Positions 1 through 10,429 of a DNA stretch of 64,000 nucleotides are shown in pieces. Where the stretch lies: positions 14,629,142 through 14,693,141 of the forward strand of contig NC_079969.1 in assembly GCF_029852145.1 (NCBI RefSeq), written 5' to 3'. The stretch's first letter is position 1. Each line of letters begins with the position of its first letter. Source of the DNA: Microplitis mediator. Taxonomy: Eukaryota; Arthropoda; Insecta; Hymenoptera; Braconidae. The notes beneath the pieces are model-generated. The model searched no databases and was not told the DNA's origin. It worked only from the letters and a program-made list of their open reading frames with translations. Both the position numbers and the translations under genes were made by a program.

Positions 1-58
1 CCCGGGACCTTACGCACGAAAGACCGACGCTTTAACGACTAGGCTACGCTACCGACAG
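1..58 (-). other. tRNA-like / SINE head fragment, cut by window edge
   Basis: Read on the minus strand, this stretch has a tRNA A-box-like run (TAGCCTAGTCGTTAAAGC) followed about 30 bases later by GGTCCCGGG, where a T-arm should begin. The T-loop itself lies outside the window. The anticodon stem does not pair well, so a tRNA-derived SINE head is more likely than a functional tRNA. This rests only on the box motifs. Confidence 0.35.
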
Positions 59-149
59 GGACTACTAAGTTTACTTGTGCTATATGAGATTGAAAAGAAT
101 ATACCACTTTTAAATCACTAATCAAAAATAATTTACAACAAAATATCAC

Positions 150-500
150 AGCTATGGTGCGGCGGTGGTGCAGCGGTGGTGCGGCTGTATGGTGTGGTAG
201 TGGTGCAGCGGTGGTGCGGCGGTCGATAAAAATTTATAATTTTTTCGTAAAAATAATAATTTCTTTTTTACTCGGGTTGTCACGGCGGTGCTGCGGCGGT
301 GGTGCAGCGAATAGATCAATCTTTAGTCGACACGGCGGTGGTGCGGCGATAGTGCAGCGAATAGATAAATTTTTTAGTTGTCACGGTGGTGGTGCGGCAT
401 TTATAAAATAATCGGAATTGTCACGGCTGTAGTGCAGCGGTGGTGCGGCGCTTAAAAAACCGTGCAGCGGTGTTGCGGCGGTGGTGCGGCGGAATTCTGT
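150..500. repeat. GC-rich ~50-bp minisatellite
   Basis: Units open with a CACGG motif at 281, 331, 382 and 422, giving spacings of 50, 51 and 40 bases. They carry GCGGTGGTGCAGCG-type GC-rich blocks separated by AT-rich linkers such as GCGAATAGATAAATTTTTTAG. The base composition differs sharply from the AT-rich surroundings. The open frame across it is a by-product of the G-rich repeat and has no protein features. Confidence 0.7.
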
Positions 501-576
501 TTTTACTCGGGTAAGTATCCGGTAGTATCTTCCTTAGATAATATAATCATAGACTGATATGATATAAGTATAAGTA

Positions 577-1165
577 TAAGCCTGATTATACCCATCCTAG
601 CCTGCAGTCCCTGCCCGTAGAAGGCGGAAACCCCATGGAGGTGTATACCTGCTACATCCTCCGGAAATAAGCCGGATTATACCCATCCTAGCCTGCAGTA
701 CCTGCCTGTAAAAAACGGAGACCCCGTAGAGGTGCAAATTTGCTGTATCCTTGTGTAAGCCTGATTACACACCCTAGCCAATAGTACCTGCCTATAGAAG
801 ACGGAAACTCCGTAGAGGTGCAAACTTGCTGTATCCTTGTGAAAGCCTGATTACACACCCTAGCCAATAGTACCTGCGTATAGAAGACGGAAACCCCGTA
901 GAGGTGCAAACTTGCTGTATCCTCGTGTAAGCTTGATTATACACCCTAGCCAATAGTACCTGCCTATAGAAGACGGAAACCCCGTAGAGGTGCAAACTTG
1001 CTGTATCCTTGTGAAAGCCTGATTACACACCCTAGCCAATAGTACCTGCCTATAGAAGACGGAAACCCCGTAGAGGTGCAAACTTGCTGTATCCTCGCGT
1101 AAGCCTGATTACACACCCTAGCCTATAGTACCTGCCTACAGAAGACGGAAACCCCGTAATCCACT
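577..1165. repeat. 86-bp tandem repeat array, ~6.5 copies
   Basis: The marker GTACCTGC (GTCCCTGC in the first unit) occurs at 607, 698, 784, 870, 956, 1042 and 1128. All intervals but the first (91) are exactly 86 bases. Units are highly similar, so the array is young or homogenised. The minus-strand open frames beginning MHLYGV are artefacts: 86 is not a multiple of three, so the frame rotates from unit to unit. Confidence 0.9.
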
Positions 1166-1588
1166 TGCAACACCTGCTTGTGGTTTTTACCGACAATTGT
1201 GATACTTTGATCACAATTGTCTTAGCTTGTAAGTTCATTTCTATCTGCACCAGTGAATCACCAGCTCTCAGGTAAGTATAATAATACTATCATTATGATT
1301 TCTCCAACTCCTAGTGCATATCATATTAATTGGATTCTATATTTATTATAAACCATTTGTATATGATCTGGCCCCACGAATCCCGATCCTTTATATGTAA
1401 TTCAATAACATATATAAATATCAAGGCCAAACGGTCGTCTAGTCCCTACGAACCGGGTAATACAGGATCAATTACCGAATAACTAGCAGAAATGCTAAAA
1501 AGGACACGGGCCCTTTTAATTTAAATGGGAAACGGACGGTTGATTCACCCCTACTATAGGAGGAGGACCTCAACTTCGTTTCAACTTT
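1166..1588. other. Unassigned spacer with splice-donor-like site
   Basis: No gene is recognised. A strong donor-like string, CTCTCAG/GTAAGTATAA, sits at about 1266-1280, but no flanking coding exon is visible. Confidence 0.3.
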
Positions 1589-3062
1589 TATCCAAAAAAT
1601 TAAAGGAACAAAAAAATTTTATAAATTTTTTAGTGATTTTTGAAAGGCTGTATTTTCGTGAAAAATTATCGTATCAAAAAATACAAGGAAAGGTAATTGA
1701 AGTTTAAAATCTCTAGTTTAAAGATTTTCAAGCAAAATATTTTTTTGAGCCACGGTTTTTGCGGAATCATAAGAAAAAGGTCGGGACAAAAGTTTTCTAA
1801 ATTTTTTGGTTTTGTTTTTTAGGTCTACGAGGCCGGGAAAAATTTTTTCAAAAAAACGAATTCATGGCTCGTTTAGAAAATTTATTTAGCTACAATTTGA
1901 TTTTTTCTCGTTTCTCTGTACGACAATTTGCGGCTGAGATATCAGCCTTCGAATAAAAAAGGATCCTTTTGTCTTTGATTATTGATATCTCAGCAAATAA
2001 TGGTCGCACGGTAATTAAAAGGGCAGTTTGAGAAACGCATAAATTTCTTACAAGCTCCATTTTCGATTTTTTTTTTAATAAATTTTTTTTTCCATCTTTG
2101 ATTTTTTTTGAAAAACAAAAAACAAAAAAATTTTCTGAAAAACGACAAAAAAAAACCAAATAAAACGTAAAAAAAAAAGTAAAAAAATTCTTCTTTTATC
2201 TCGGTTTCCGGAATTTTTTTTTTTGTTTTCTCTTCACCTTACATTTACTAAATAGCTAACGCAAAAATAAAAGAAAATCCGAAAAAAATTGATTTTTTTC
2301 ATTTTGGTAATGAGTACACAAATTAAGGAACAAAACTTGTTCCTTTAATTGTTTTGTAAAACTTTGAGTAATCGGCCCGGACAAACGGTTCAATGGATCA
2401 ATCTGAAAATTTCCAGGGTTTTTTGGGATACAATAAGCTGTAAAATCACCTGGCAAAATTATTATTTTTATCAATATTTGCAGAGTAGCGATGAGTTGAC
2501 TAAAAAAACAGAAAATGGCCATTTTTTGTTGGTTTTTCAAATGGATATCAAGGATGGAAAAAAAAATTTATTAAAAAAAAAATCGAAAATGGAGCTTGTA
2601 AGAAATTTATGCAAGTTTCTCAAATTGCCCTTTTAATTACCGTGCGACCATTATTTGCTGAGATATCAATAATCAATAACAAAAGGATCCTTTTTTATTC
2701 GAAGGCTGATATCTCAGCCGCAAATTGTCGTACAGAGAAACGAGAAAAAATCAAATTGTAGCTAAATAAATTTTCTAAACGAGCCATGAATTCGTTTTTT
2801 TGAAAAAATTTTTCCCGGCCTCGTAGACCTAAAAAACAAAACCAAAAAATTTAGAAAACTTTTGTCCCGACCTTTTTCTTATGATTTCGCAAAAACCGTG
2901 GCTCAAAAAAATATTTTGCTGGAAAATCTTCAAACTAGAGATTTTAAGCTTCCATTACCTTTCCTTATATTTTTTGATACGATAATTTTTCACGAAAATA
3001 CAGCCTTTCAAAAATCACTAAAAAATTTATAAAATTTTTTTGTTCTTTCAATTTTTTGGATA
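1589..3062. mobile_element. Foldback element with ~515-bp inverted arms
   Basis: The left arm (1589-2102) and right arm (2546-3062) are near-perfect reverse complements. Outer ends read TATCCAAAAAATTAAAGG and its complement, and inner ends read CGAAAATGGAGCTTGTAAG. A ~440-bp spacer lies between them. Inner blocks such as GCTGAGATATCAGCC are themselves partly palindromic. No transposase is encoded, so this is a non-autonomous foldback/MITE-type element. A related fragment lies at about 14965-15110. Confidence 0.85.
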
Positions 3063-3084
3063 AGTGTATATAGTATACCTAAAT

Positions 3085-3357
3085 ATATTAGACTGAGCCA
3101 AAAAAATTTACTGTATTTTTATCTCATAGCTATATCGAGAATATTATTCAGAATGACAAAAAAAAAATTTTTATGAAAGTGTTATGTCCGACTTCGCAAC
3201 CTTTTTTTTTTTAAAATTCATGTTGAACGCTCCAAAGGAATAAATATTCCATTTTCTCATAAGAAACCAGGAGTAGTTCAATTGCAGAGATTTCTTCTCC
3301 CGTCTCTCATTCCCTTATTCTTAGTCCCCACTTAGTAATAACTTCGGTCACTCTAAT
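3085..3357. other. Spacer with one TIR-like end
   Basis: TATTAGACTGAGCCAAAAAA at about 3086 resembles the GGGTGGCCC/TTAGAATGGGCC-type ends of the elements at 57.75 kb and 63.9 kb, but no partner end was found. Otherwise nothing is recognisable here. Confidence 0.3.
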
Positions 3358-5140
3358 GCCATGTAAAAAAAATTCGTTCCAAAAAGATTCCAAAAAAGTT
3401 CTCGATGTGGAACTTCTAAACATGAGACAGATTAGAACTTCGAATGGAACTTTTTTGGAACGTTTGTAATTTTGATGGTAAAAAAAAAAGATTTAATGAG
3501 CAAATTTAGAGTCGAAAAAAGGACGTTCTTTGAACTCTTTTTGAACTTTTTATGGACGTTTTTTTTGTTCGATAGAAAATTTTAAAGTAGTGATTTTTGA
3601 ACTATTTTGGCATGTTTTTGGAACGTCTTTAGTCTACGAAAGATGCAAAAGTAGTTATTTTCTGATGTTTTTAGATCGTCCTTTTTAGCTCCAAAAAAGG
3701 GTCAAAAGTAGTCATTATGGAACTTATTTTGAATGTTTTTGGAACGCCTATTTTAGCTCAATAAAAGGTTCTGAAGTAATGATTTTTGAACCATTTTTGA
3801 ATGTTTTTGGAACGTCGTATTTAGTCCATAAAAAGTTCAAAATCGGTGACTTTGGAACTTTTTTGGAATGTTTTTGGAACGATTTTTTTAGTCCGTCAAA
3901 AGGTGGTGATTCTGGAACTTTTTTGGAATGTTTTCGGAACGTTTTTTTTAGCTCCAGAAATGGGTCCAAAGTATTCATTATGGTATTTATTTTGAATGTT
4001 TTTGGAACGCCTAGTTTAGCTCAATGAAAGGTTCTGAAGTAATGATTTTTGAACCATTTTTGAATGTTTTTGGAACGTCGTATTTAGTCCATAAAAAGTT
4101 CAAAATCGGTGATTTTGGAACTTTTTTGGAATGTTTTTGGAACGACTTTTTCAGTCCGTCAAAAGGTGGTGATTCTGGAACTTTTTTGGAATGTTTTCGG
4201 AAAGTTTTTTTTTAATCTCCAGAAATAGGTCCAAAGTGGTGATTTTTAAACTATTTTGGAATATTTTTAGAACGTATATTCTTGTTCTACAAAAGGGACT
4301 AAAGTTATGATTTTCGGACTATTTCGGAATGTTTTTGGAACGACTTTTTTAGTCCATAAAAAGGTCAGTAGTGATAATTCTGGAACTTTTTTGGAATGTT
4401 TTTGGAACGACTTTTTTAGTCCATAAAAAGGTCAGAAGTGATAATTCTGGAACTTTTTTGGAATGTTTTCGGAACGTTTTTTTTTTAGTTCCAGAAATGG
4501 GTCCAAAGTAGTCATTTTGAAACTTTTTTGGAATGTTTTTGGAACGTCGTTTATAGTTCATAAAACGTTCAAAATCGGTAATTTTAAATTTTTTTAAAAT
4601 TTTTTTGGAACGTTCATTCTTGTTCTACAAAAAGTTCTCAAGTGATAATTTTCGGACTATTTTGGAATGTTTTTGGAACGACTTTTTTAGTCCATAAAAA
4701 GGTCAGAAGTGGTGATTCTGGAACTTTTTTTGAATGTTTTCGGAACGTTTTTTTTTTAGCTCCAAAAATGGGTCCAAAGTGGTGATTCTAGATCTTTTTT
4801 GGAATGCTTTTGGAACGTCTATTCTAGTTCTATAAAAACTCGGATTTTATGATTCTGTAACTTTTTTTGAATGTTCTCGGAACATTCTTTTTTAGCTTCA
4901 GAAATGGGTCAAAAGTGGTGATTTTGGAACTTTTTTGGAATGTTTTTTGAAAGACGTTTTTAGTCCATTAAAAGATCAAAGGTGGTGATTCTGGAACTGT
5001 TTTGGAATGTGTTTCGAACGGTTTATTGGCTCCAGAAATGGCTCAAAAGTGGTGATTTTGGAACTTTTTTGGAATATTTTTGGAACGTCGTTTATAGTTA
5101 ATAATAAGTTCAAAATCCGTGATTTTGGAACTTTTTTGCA
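3358..5140. repeat. ~66-bp satellite-like array (left arm of 30.5-kb inverted repeat)
   Basis: Units of roughly 66-68 bases share a core close to GGAACTTTTTTGGAATG followed by TTTTTGGAACG (for example GGAATG at 4326, 4392 and 4460). A second level exists: a block beginning GTTCTGAAGTAATG at 3768 recurs at 4031, 263 bases later, equal to four units. The outer ~530 bases match the reverse complement of 33.39-33.92 kb in the same unit order. The inner end is cut off by another repeat at about 5145. Open frames here are repeat read-through. Confidence 0.85.
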
Positions 5141-5144
5141 ATTA

Positions 5145-5275
5145 GTCAGAATAGCTTTCTAGAACCTCAAATCGTCAAGATTTTATAGAAATTCTATTTT
5201 CGAAAATCGGACTAAAACCAAAAACTTCCCGAATTTTTGAAAATTTTCAATTTTCTGATCGGGAAGTTAAAAAAT
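5145..5275 (-). mobile_element. Fragment of the CTTCCCGC-ended dispersed family
   Basis: It contains AAAATCGGACTAAAACC followed by the CTTCCCGAATTTTTGAAAA block and ends in GATCGGGAAGTTA. This matches, in reverse orientation, the left end of the fuller copy at 19.87 kb and the copy at 60.0-60.13 kb. Only one end is present. Confidence 0.6.
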
Positions 5276-5508
5276 TTTGAGCGTATAGTAGTTGAAGATA
5301 TTTGAAAGAGTTGTTTTATAGCAAAAATGAAAATTTTTGGAATTGACGATTTTTTTTTCCGTATTTATAAAAATTTTTAAATAGTCGGCTTTTAGACTCA
5401 TTCATTCCAGAAAATGGATTAAAATTATCTTATAAAAATTTTAAAAAAGATAATTTTGAGCCAAAAGTGTAAGCATTTAAATGGTACTAAAAAAGTTTGT
5501 ACCTCACG

Positions 5509-5625
5509 AACCCTTATTAAAAAAAACAATTCAAAACGATTAGAAATGATTCAAAACAATTCAAATTTAATACTACCTAGATATACATCCATCATTAAGT
5601 AAATCTTTTTGTTTAATCAGGGTTA
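5509..5625. mobile_element. Small TIR element (CCCTGATTAAA-like ends)
   Basis: It starts AACCCTTATTAAAAAAAAC and ends GTTTAATCAGGGTT, an imperfect inverted repeat. A second copy with the same ends lies at about 35385-35536. It is very short and non-coding. Confidence 0.4.
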
Positions 5626-5749
5626 ATAACATAGTAAAGATAAATTGAATTTTTTTTTTAAATTAACTCCGTTCTTTTTCTCGAAAAAAGCATAAATAAT
5701 TATTTTTTGGTCTGGATTGTCAATATATTGAAAAAGTAGACGTTTCAAT

Positions 5750-5751
<2 letters not shown>

Positions 5752-5831
<80 letters not shown>
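5752..5831. repeat. (GT)n microsatellite
   Basis: About 40 uninterrupted GT dinucleotides. The Thr-His open frame on the opposite strand is meaningless. Confidence 0.97.
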
Positions 5832-5835
<4 letters not shown>

Positions 5836-5894
5836 CAATTAATTAAACTCATTGATTCGCTTAATTAATCAACATATTTATTGTAAATTATTTA

Positions 5895-6133
5895 TTAATT
5901 CTCCGAGTCACTACTCAATATGAAATTACGTAGTAGAAATTTTTTTTTAATTGGTTTTTCTTTTTTTTTATTTTCAATTGACTTCTGTTTTTTGTGGGTG
6001 ACTTTTGATTCTTTCTTTGCTTGTGAAATTTTCTTGTACTTTAAACGTGTAGCACAGCACATTTTAGTAATTATTTCTCGAAATTTATTCTCTTTTAAAC
6101 GCATACTTTTTTTACAATTCATGTAAACGTAAT
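5895..6133 (-). CDS. BEN-domain gene, predicted last exon
   Basis: On the minus strand a clean acceptor (CTAATTTCAG) precedes an open exon that enters in phase 1, reads YVYMNCKKSMRLKENKFREI, continues ITKMCCATRLKYKK, and ends in a lysine-rich tail with SSDSEN before TAA. It joins in frame to the BEN exon at 8345-8546, which ends in phase 1. The first ~35 residues look like the final helix of a BEN domain, where an I-x-x-K...R basic pattern is usual. The lysine-rich tail is low-complexity and could be a nuclear localisation region. ATG at 6122 also lies in frame, but the acceptor and the phase match favour an internal coding exon. What is seen: acceptor, frame, stop, phase match. What is inferred: membership of the BEN gene. 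Confidence 0.6.
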
Positions 6134-6289
6134 CTGAAATTAGAGTTAAAGTAATTCATTTTTTATAGCAAATATTATTTGGCCGTCAAGCATAAATTTC
6201 TTATAAATTATTGTATAATGAATACCTTCTACTTAAAAATTACATACACACACATCCATACACTCGTAAACACATATGCATGCACACTA

Positions 6290-6610
6290 GGCCGATTAAA
6301 AGAAAATCATTTTTTTTTTAATTGATCAAACGGGGTAGTCTCAACGAAAAAAACTACATGGTGTTCTAGAATCTGTGGGGTGTCCCCTTGAAAGCTAATT
6401 AAAAGTCAGAAGTTGAAAAAATTTTTTTAATTTAAGTAAAAAATCTAAAAATGAAAAGCATTTTCTTTTGAATTAAAATGAAAGTGAAGTAAAAAAAAAT
6501 CACATTCGACAATTATTAGACATTTTCCACGATTTTGGACAAAGAAAAATTTTTTTCGTTGGAACTACCCCGTTTAATCAATTATTTATTTAAAAAACGA
6601 GTGGGCCACC
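6290..6610. mobile_element. Small inverted-repeat element
   Basis: AATTGATCAAACGGGGTAGT at about 6320 is mirrored by ACTACCCCGTTTAATCAATT at about 6563, with AACGAAAAAAA/TTTTTTTCGTT continuing inward. It is a short foldback with no coding content. Confidence 0.6.
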
Positions 6611-6742
6611 TCAAAATGTTGAATAACAAATTTTTTTTTTCTTGAAAAATGTTTGTTTTTTATAAGGTACAAATTCTACCCCCATGATAAAAAAAAAAAA
6701 AAAAGTTTTTTTTCAACCCACCCTAATAAACACACACACGCA

Positions 6743-7217
6743 CACTGTAAAAAGAGCGGTGTTAAAAATGGACTCGTTTTAACTCCGCCCGGTGTAAAAA
6801 TAAAATTACACTGGTGTAGGAGGAGTAATACACCGGTGTTAAAAATACCGGTGTTAAAGCGGGGTAACCGGAGTAAAAGCGGAGTAATACCAGTGTAAAA
6901 GCAAGGTAACAGGTGTCAAAGCAGAGTAATGCCGGTGTAAAAGCGGGGTAAATCGCGTCCGCTGGGAGTATTAACTTTAAAGAGTATAAAACATAAAAAA
7001 TGTCAGTTCTTTATGAAAATTAATAAAAAATATCATTTATTAACAAGTATAGTGATCGAGTAAGTGAAAATATTCACAAAATAAAATATTTTAACACCGG
7101 TAAAGAATATCTACACCGGCGGCGGCGTTATTTTTACTCCGCTTTCGGGGGTAAATTTAACACCGATAATTTTAACACCTACACCGCTTGGACTTACCCC
7201 GGTGATTTTTTACAGTG
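6743..7217. mobile_element. MITE with CACTGTAAAAA ends and iterated GC-rich motif
   Basis: Terminal inverted repeats are CACTGTAAAAAGAGCGGTG and its near complement ending TTTTTTACAGTG. Both subterminal regions are packed with variants of GGTGTAAAAGCGGGGTAA (left half) or the complement TTAACACCGG (right half). It lies in an intron of the minus-strand BEN gene. It carries no transposase. Confidence 0.75.
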
Positions 7218-7223
7218 CATGTA

Positions 7224-7744
7224 TAAGGGAGACCGGGGCACGAAGGCCCCCTTAAGCCGGTTTTTCTTCTTGTGCCGTTTGACCATCAAATTCGTTTATA
7301 TTTCATCTATTTCGGAAGAATCAGTTGAAATTTTGAAAAAAATCGAAAAAAAATTATTTTTTTTCTGGGGCACGAAGGTCCCCTCCCCCTAAAATTATAA
7401 AAAAATTTTTTTTTTCATTTTCCGTCAAGTTATGACCTCTATAATGTTTTTACTATATTTTAAATCAATATGTGATATGTGGGGCAAAATGAACCACTCG
7501 AAAAAAAAAATTGTAACGAAAAAATTAACTTGACGGAAAATAAAAAAAAAATAAATTTTTCGTTGCAATTTTTTCTTTTTTCGAGTGCTTCATTTTGCCC
7601 CACATATCACATATTGATTTAAAATATAGTAAAAATATTATAGAGGTCATAACTTGACGGAAAATGCAAAAAAAAAAATTTTTTACCTAATTTTTGAGGG
7701 GGGCCTTCGTACCCGAGGGGGCCATAGCACCCCGGTCTCCCCTA
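7224..7744. mobile_element. TA-flanked foldback MITE (AGGGAGACCGGGG ends)
   Basis: The left end TAAGGGAGACCGGGGCACG mirrors the right end, which closes in CCCCGGTCTCCCCTA. Long inner arms containing GTGGGGCAAAATGAACCACTC and AACTTGACGGAAAAT also pair. TA dinucleotides flank both ends, as in Tc1/mariner-type insertions. It sits directly beside the preceding MITE. Confidence 0.8.
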
Positions 7745-7745
7745 C

Positions 7746-8007
7746 TCACATGTACACATGACACGCTCATGCACTCACCTACACGTTCCTACATACACGC
7801 CTACGCACTTGCATATATTCACACACCAACCCACAGTTTCACACACATTTATTCAACACATATACTCAAAATCACTTAATACACACTTGTATTTGCATCG
7901 ACAGAGACTTACGCTCTCACACATACTCGCATGACCGAAAACACGTGTACCTAAACGTACATACACGCCTACACACACGTACTCAACATATATACGAATT
8001 CAACACA
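7746..8007. repeat. Degenerate CA-rich simple repeat
   Basis: Imperfect ACACRY runs (ACATACACGCCTACACAC and similar) span this interval. Nothing coding is seen. Confidence 0.6.
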
Positions 8008-8009
8008 CA

Positions 8010-8212
8010 CACACAAAAAAAAAAAATTCTGGACTGAAGGTAAATATTCTTGATTCAAGAAAATTTTTTTGGAGACCTAAATTTTCTCAGATAAAGAAGA
8101 AATCTTCTCCAACCAAGACGAATTCTCTTGGCTCAAGAAAATCTTGACTTGGTTTCCGAAAACGTTTGTCTTCAAAAATATTTTCTTGACTCAAGATATC
8201 TGTTTTTTCTGT

Positions 8213-8214
<2 letters not shown>
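8010..8214 (-). mobile_element. ~200-bp MITE, copy in opposite orientation to 11194-11393
   Basis: It matches the reverse complement of 11194-11393 over its full length, including AAATATTCTTGATTCAAG and CTTGGTTTCCGAAAACG. The ends merge with flanking CA repeats, so exact borders are uncertain here; the other copy fixes them. Confidence 0.75.
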
Positions 8215-8255
<41 letters not shown>

Positions 8256-8310
8256 AACACACATTCATACATGTACCTTGACCCACACACATGCACACAC
8301 ACACACACCC
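8215..8310. repeat. (CA)n microsatellite, interrupted
   Basis: CA runs at 8215-8250 and 8283-8308, separated by non-repetitive ACAAACACACATTCATACATG-like sequence. Confidence 0.9.
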
Positions 8311-8344
8311 ACACATTAAAAAACATAAATAAATATACAAAAAC

Positions 8345-8546
8345 CTCTGATAGCATTATAAATATTTGTGCGAATTTTTTCTCGTTTTTTTCCACCCGTG
8401 ACCGACATGTTTAATAATTTTTTTTCTCCAACGATATGCTTCATCAATTTTGTGGCAAGCTTTGACGGTTTCTCACGAAAAGTGCGCGTAACTATTTCCA
8501 AAAATGTTGGGCTTAACCATACTTGAGTTCCTGGTATGAGTTCAAC
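8345..8546 (-). CDS. BEN-domain exon
   Basis: On the minus strand an acceptor (TCAATATCAG) opens a 202-base exon with 67 codons plus one base (phase 0 in, phase 1 out). It reads VELIPGTQVWLSPTFLEIV, then TRTFREKPSKLATKLMKHIV, GEKKLLNMSVTGGKKREKI and RTNIYNAIR. The order of a G-x-x-VWL start, a K-L-A-x-x-L-M helix, LLNMSVTGG, a basic stretch and a terminal AI-R is the BEN pattern. BEN domains are found in metazoan chromatin and transcription factors (for example Insensitive, BANP, NAC1) and in some viral proteins, where they bind DNA and mediate protein contacts. The donor is GAG/GTTTTT, or alternatively GTATAT seven bases on in the same phase; both are weak. Upstream it joins in phase 0 to 10620-10756. 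Confidence 0.72.
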
Positions 8547-8720
8547 CTGATATTGACAATATTATCAGTACACGGAGAGAAATTTACGGTTAGAATTACA
8601 ATATTTTATGGAAATGGTTCCCATATCGTATAGTAACAGGTTTTTTTCTGAATACCGATTATATAAACAGTGCCTATATAAGTATCGCATTCATTCCTAT
8701 CTTCATTGATTTCATTCACA

Positions 8721-9436
8721 TCCCGACTAGATTTTTTATAAGGACCTGACAAGGTCCTTATCAGGTTAACCTTATTTCAAATAAGGTCCAGATCAAGATA
8801 TCCTTACGAGGAACTGATATGGATGTAACGCTAATGACTCATGAGGTCCTTACCAGGATAACCTTATCTGGCCCTTACCAGGATATCTTCATCAAATCAT
8901 TATCAGGTTTGCTTTAATAGTAATTATTTTTAAAAAAACATTGAATTGCGAAAAAAAAATAAGAAAATTTTAATTAGATTGAGAATGTGATCTAATGTAT
9001 TACGAGCATTACTTGGAGGAAGTAAACATATTTTTAATTGATGAAAAAATCCCGATGACTGCTGGGCTCGAACCTGCATCCTTTCGATTCAAAGTCTTTG
9101 AAGAGATCCACTGCGCTGACTCACATATGTGGTCACGTAATTGTAAATATTATATTCATTATGATATCAAAAAATAACTGATGAAGAAGTAAAAAATCTA
9201 TACTGCAAATAGACCTAATTATCATCTTAATATATTATTGTTTTGTACTTTGTTTAAGTTTTAGCCAGTAAATAAAATATTAAAAGAAATTGGATAACTT
9301 TTTCATCAGTAAGGATATCCTCATGTGGTCCTGATAAGGAACACGTCAGGTTGACCTCATAAGGCAAACCCTTATATTAACCTGACAAGGTCCTTATGGT
9401 ACTTCAGGCAAATCAGGGAAAAATTATAGTCGGGAT
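8721..9436. mobile_element. Nested TIR element (TCCCGACTA ends)
   Basis: TCCCGACTAGATTTTTTAT at the left mirrors ATAATTATAGTCGGGA-type sequence at the right. Both subterminal regions carry ATAAGGACCTGACAAGG and related palindromes. It interrupts the 8568-10521 element. It contains a tRNA-like sequence near its middle. Confidence 0.65.
9040..9135 (-). other. tRNA-like (possible SINE-derived) sequence
   Basis: Read on the minus strand there is a D-arm-like run (GAGTCAGCGCAGTGGATCTC, with GAG pairing CTC), a CTTTGAA anticodon-loop-like heptamer and a good B-box, GGATGCAGGTTCGAGCCC. The T-stem pairs at four of five positions. The anticodon stem does not pair and the 5' acceptor strand is unclear, so this is probably a decayed tRNA or the head of a SINE. 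The short open frame over it is not a gene. Confidence 0.45.
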
Positions 9437-9691
9437 ACGATATTGGAATAGTTCCTATGGAATTATGGTAATGATTCCTGTAATATTAGGATTTATTTCC
9501 ATATGCACTTAAGAACCATTACAATGCTGGTATAGGACTAATTCTTATTTGCCTATGAGAACTGTTTCTCAGAGTATTGTAGTTATAACTATAACTCTAT
9601 TATCATACGATGTGGGAACTCTTTCCATAATTATAAGAATCGTGCCTATAATTATGAAAACTTTTCACAGAAATTATAGGAGTATATCCCA

Positions 9692-10429
9692 CACGGAGAA
9701 AAATGCTAGTCAAAATTAAATAATAATTACAATCACAATGAAAAATTTGCTATCTCAAATAAAAAATTACAATCCATAAAAAAAATTACGATGATTTGAA
9801 GAAAATTATTTGTTTATTTCAATTATTACTATCTAGATTGTAATTTTCACTTATCATAATAATTACAATACAGCTTCGTTAAGTTTTCGCTTTGAAAAAA
9901 TCAATATTTGATTATTCATATGAAAATAGTTCAATGTTACAAAAAGTAGAAATTGTTTTCAGAATTATTAAAAGTTAGTACATTAGTCGCAGATTTTGGT
10001 TCGTAGTTGATGAATATTACATCTCCAATATAATTCTACGTAGGTTACTGTACATTTTAGAATGTCGGTAAGACAAATTGCTACTCCGGGAGATAAAATA
10101 ACTATTTGAGATTGTAAAAATTACAATCTGGATTGTGAAAATTACTCGCCAGAATACATCTTTCACAAAGCGCGTTAACTAATATTTACTAAGTACAATA
10201 GTACAAATTATTGGTACATTATAATTTTTATTTGTCGCTAGAAAATTTTATTTTGACTGTAATAATTTTTATAATCAATAGAAATTATTATTCTAAATAA
10301 TATGTTGTAATTTTTTACTTTGAGTTTTGTAGAAGTTTTGATTTTGTTTTGAACATTTCAAGAGATTACTTCTCAGATTGTAATTTTTTTTTTAAATTTA
10401 GTAAAAATTAATTAATTTTTTTCTCCGTG
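9692..10429. mobile_element. Nested MITE (CACGGAGAAAA ends)
   Basis: Ends CACGGAGAAAAATGCTAG and ATTTTTTTCTCCGTG are inverted repeats. The interior is AT-rich with many GATTGTAATTTTT and complementary blocks. It is inserted in the 8568-10521 element, whose own ends share the CACGGAGA motif, suggesting related families. Confidence 0.7.

Noticed and set aside
600..1165. Regular repeats considered as a CRISPR array
   Set aside because: Units are contiguous 86-bp tandem repeats without unique spacers, and the genome is eukaryotic.
688..1250. Overlapping minus-strand ORFs starting MHLYGV
   Set aside because: They are the 86-bp tandem repeat read in rotating frames; no protein logic.
3748..4561. 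ORFs with repeated GTFLECF-like phrases
   Set aside because: Read-through of the 66-bp satellite; the phrase recurs because the DNA recurs, on both strands.
5623..5838. Thr-His repeat ORF
   Set aside because: Translation of the (GT)n microsatellite.
7694..7879. ORF starting MRGAFVPEGA
   Set aside because: Crosses a MITE end into CA-rich simple sequence.
8087..8395. Minus-strand ORF with a Val-Cys repeat overlapping the BEN exon end
   Set aside because: Mostly the MITE and (CA)n microsatellite; wrong frame relative to the BEN exon.
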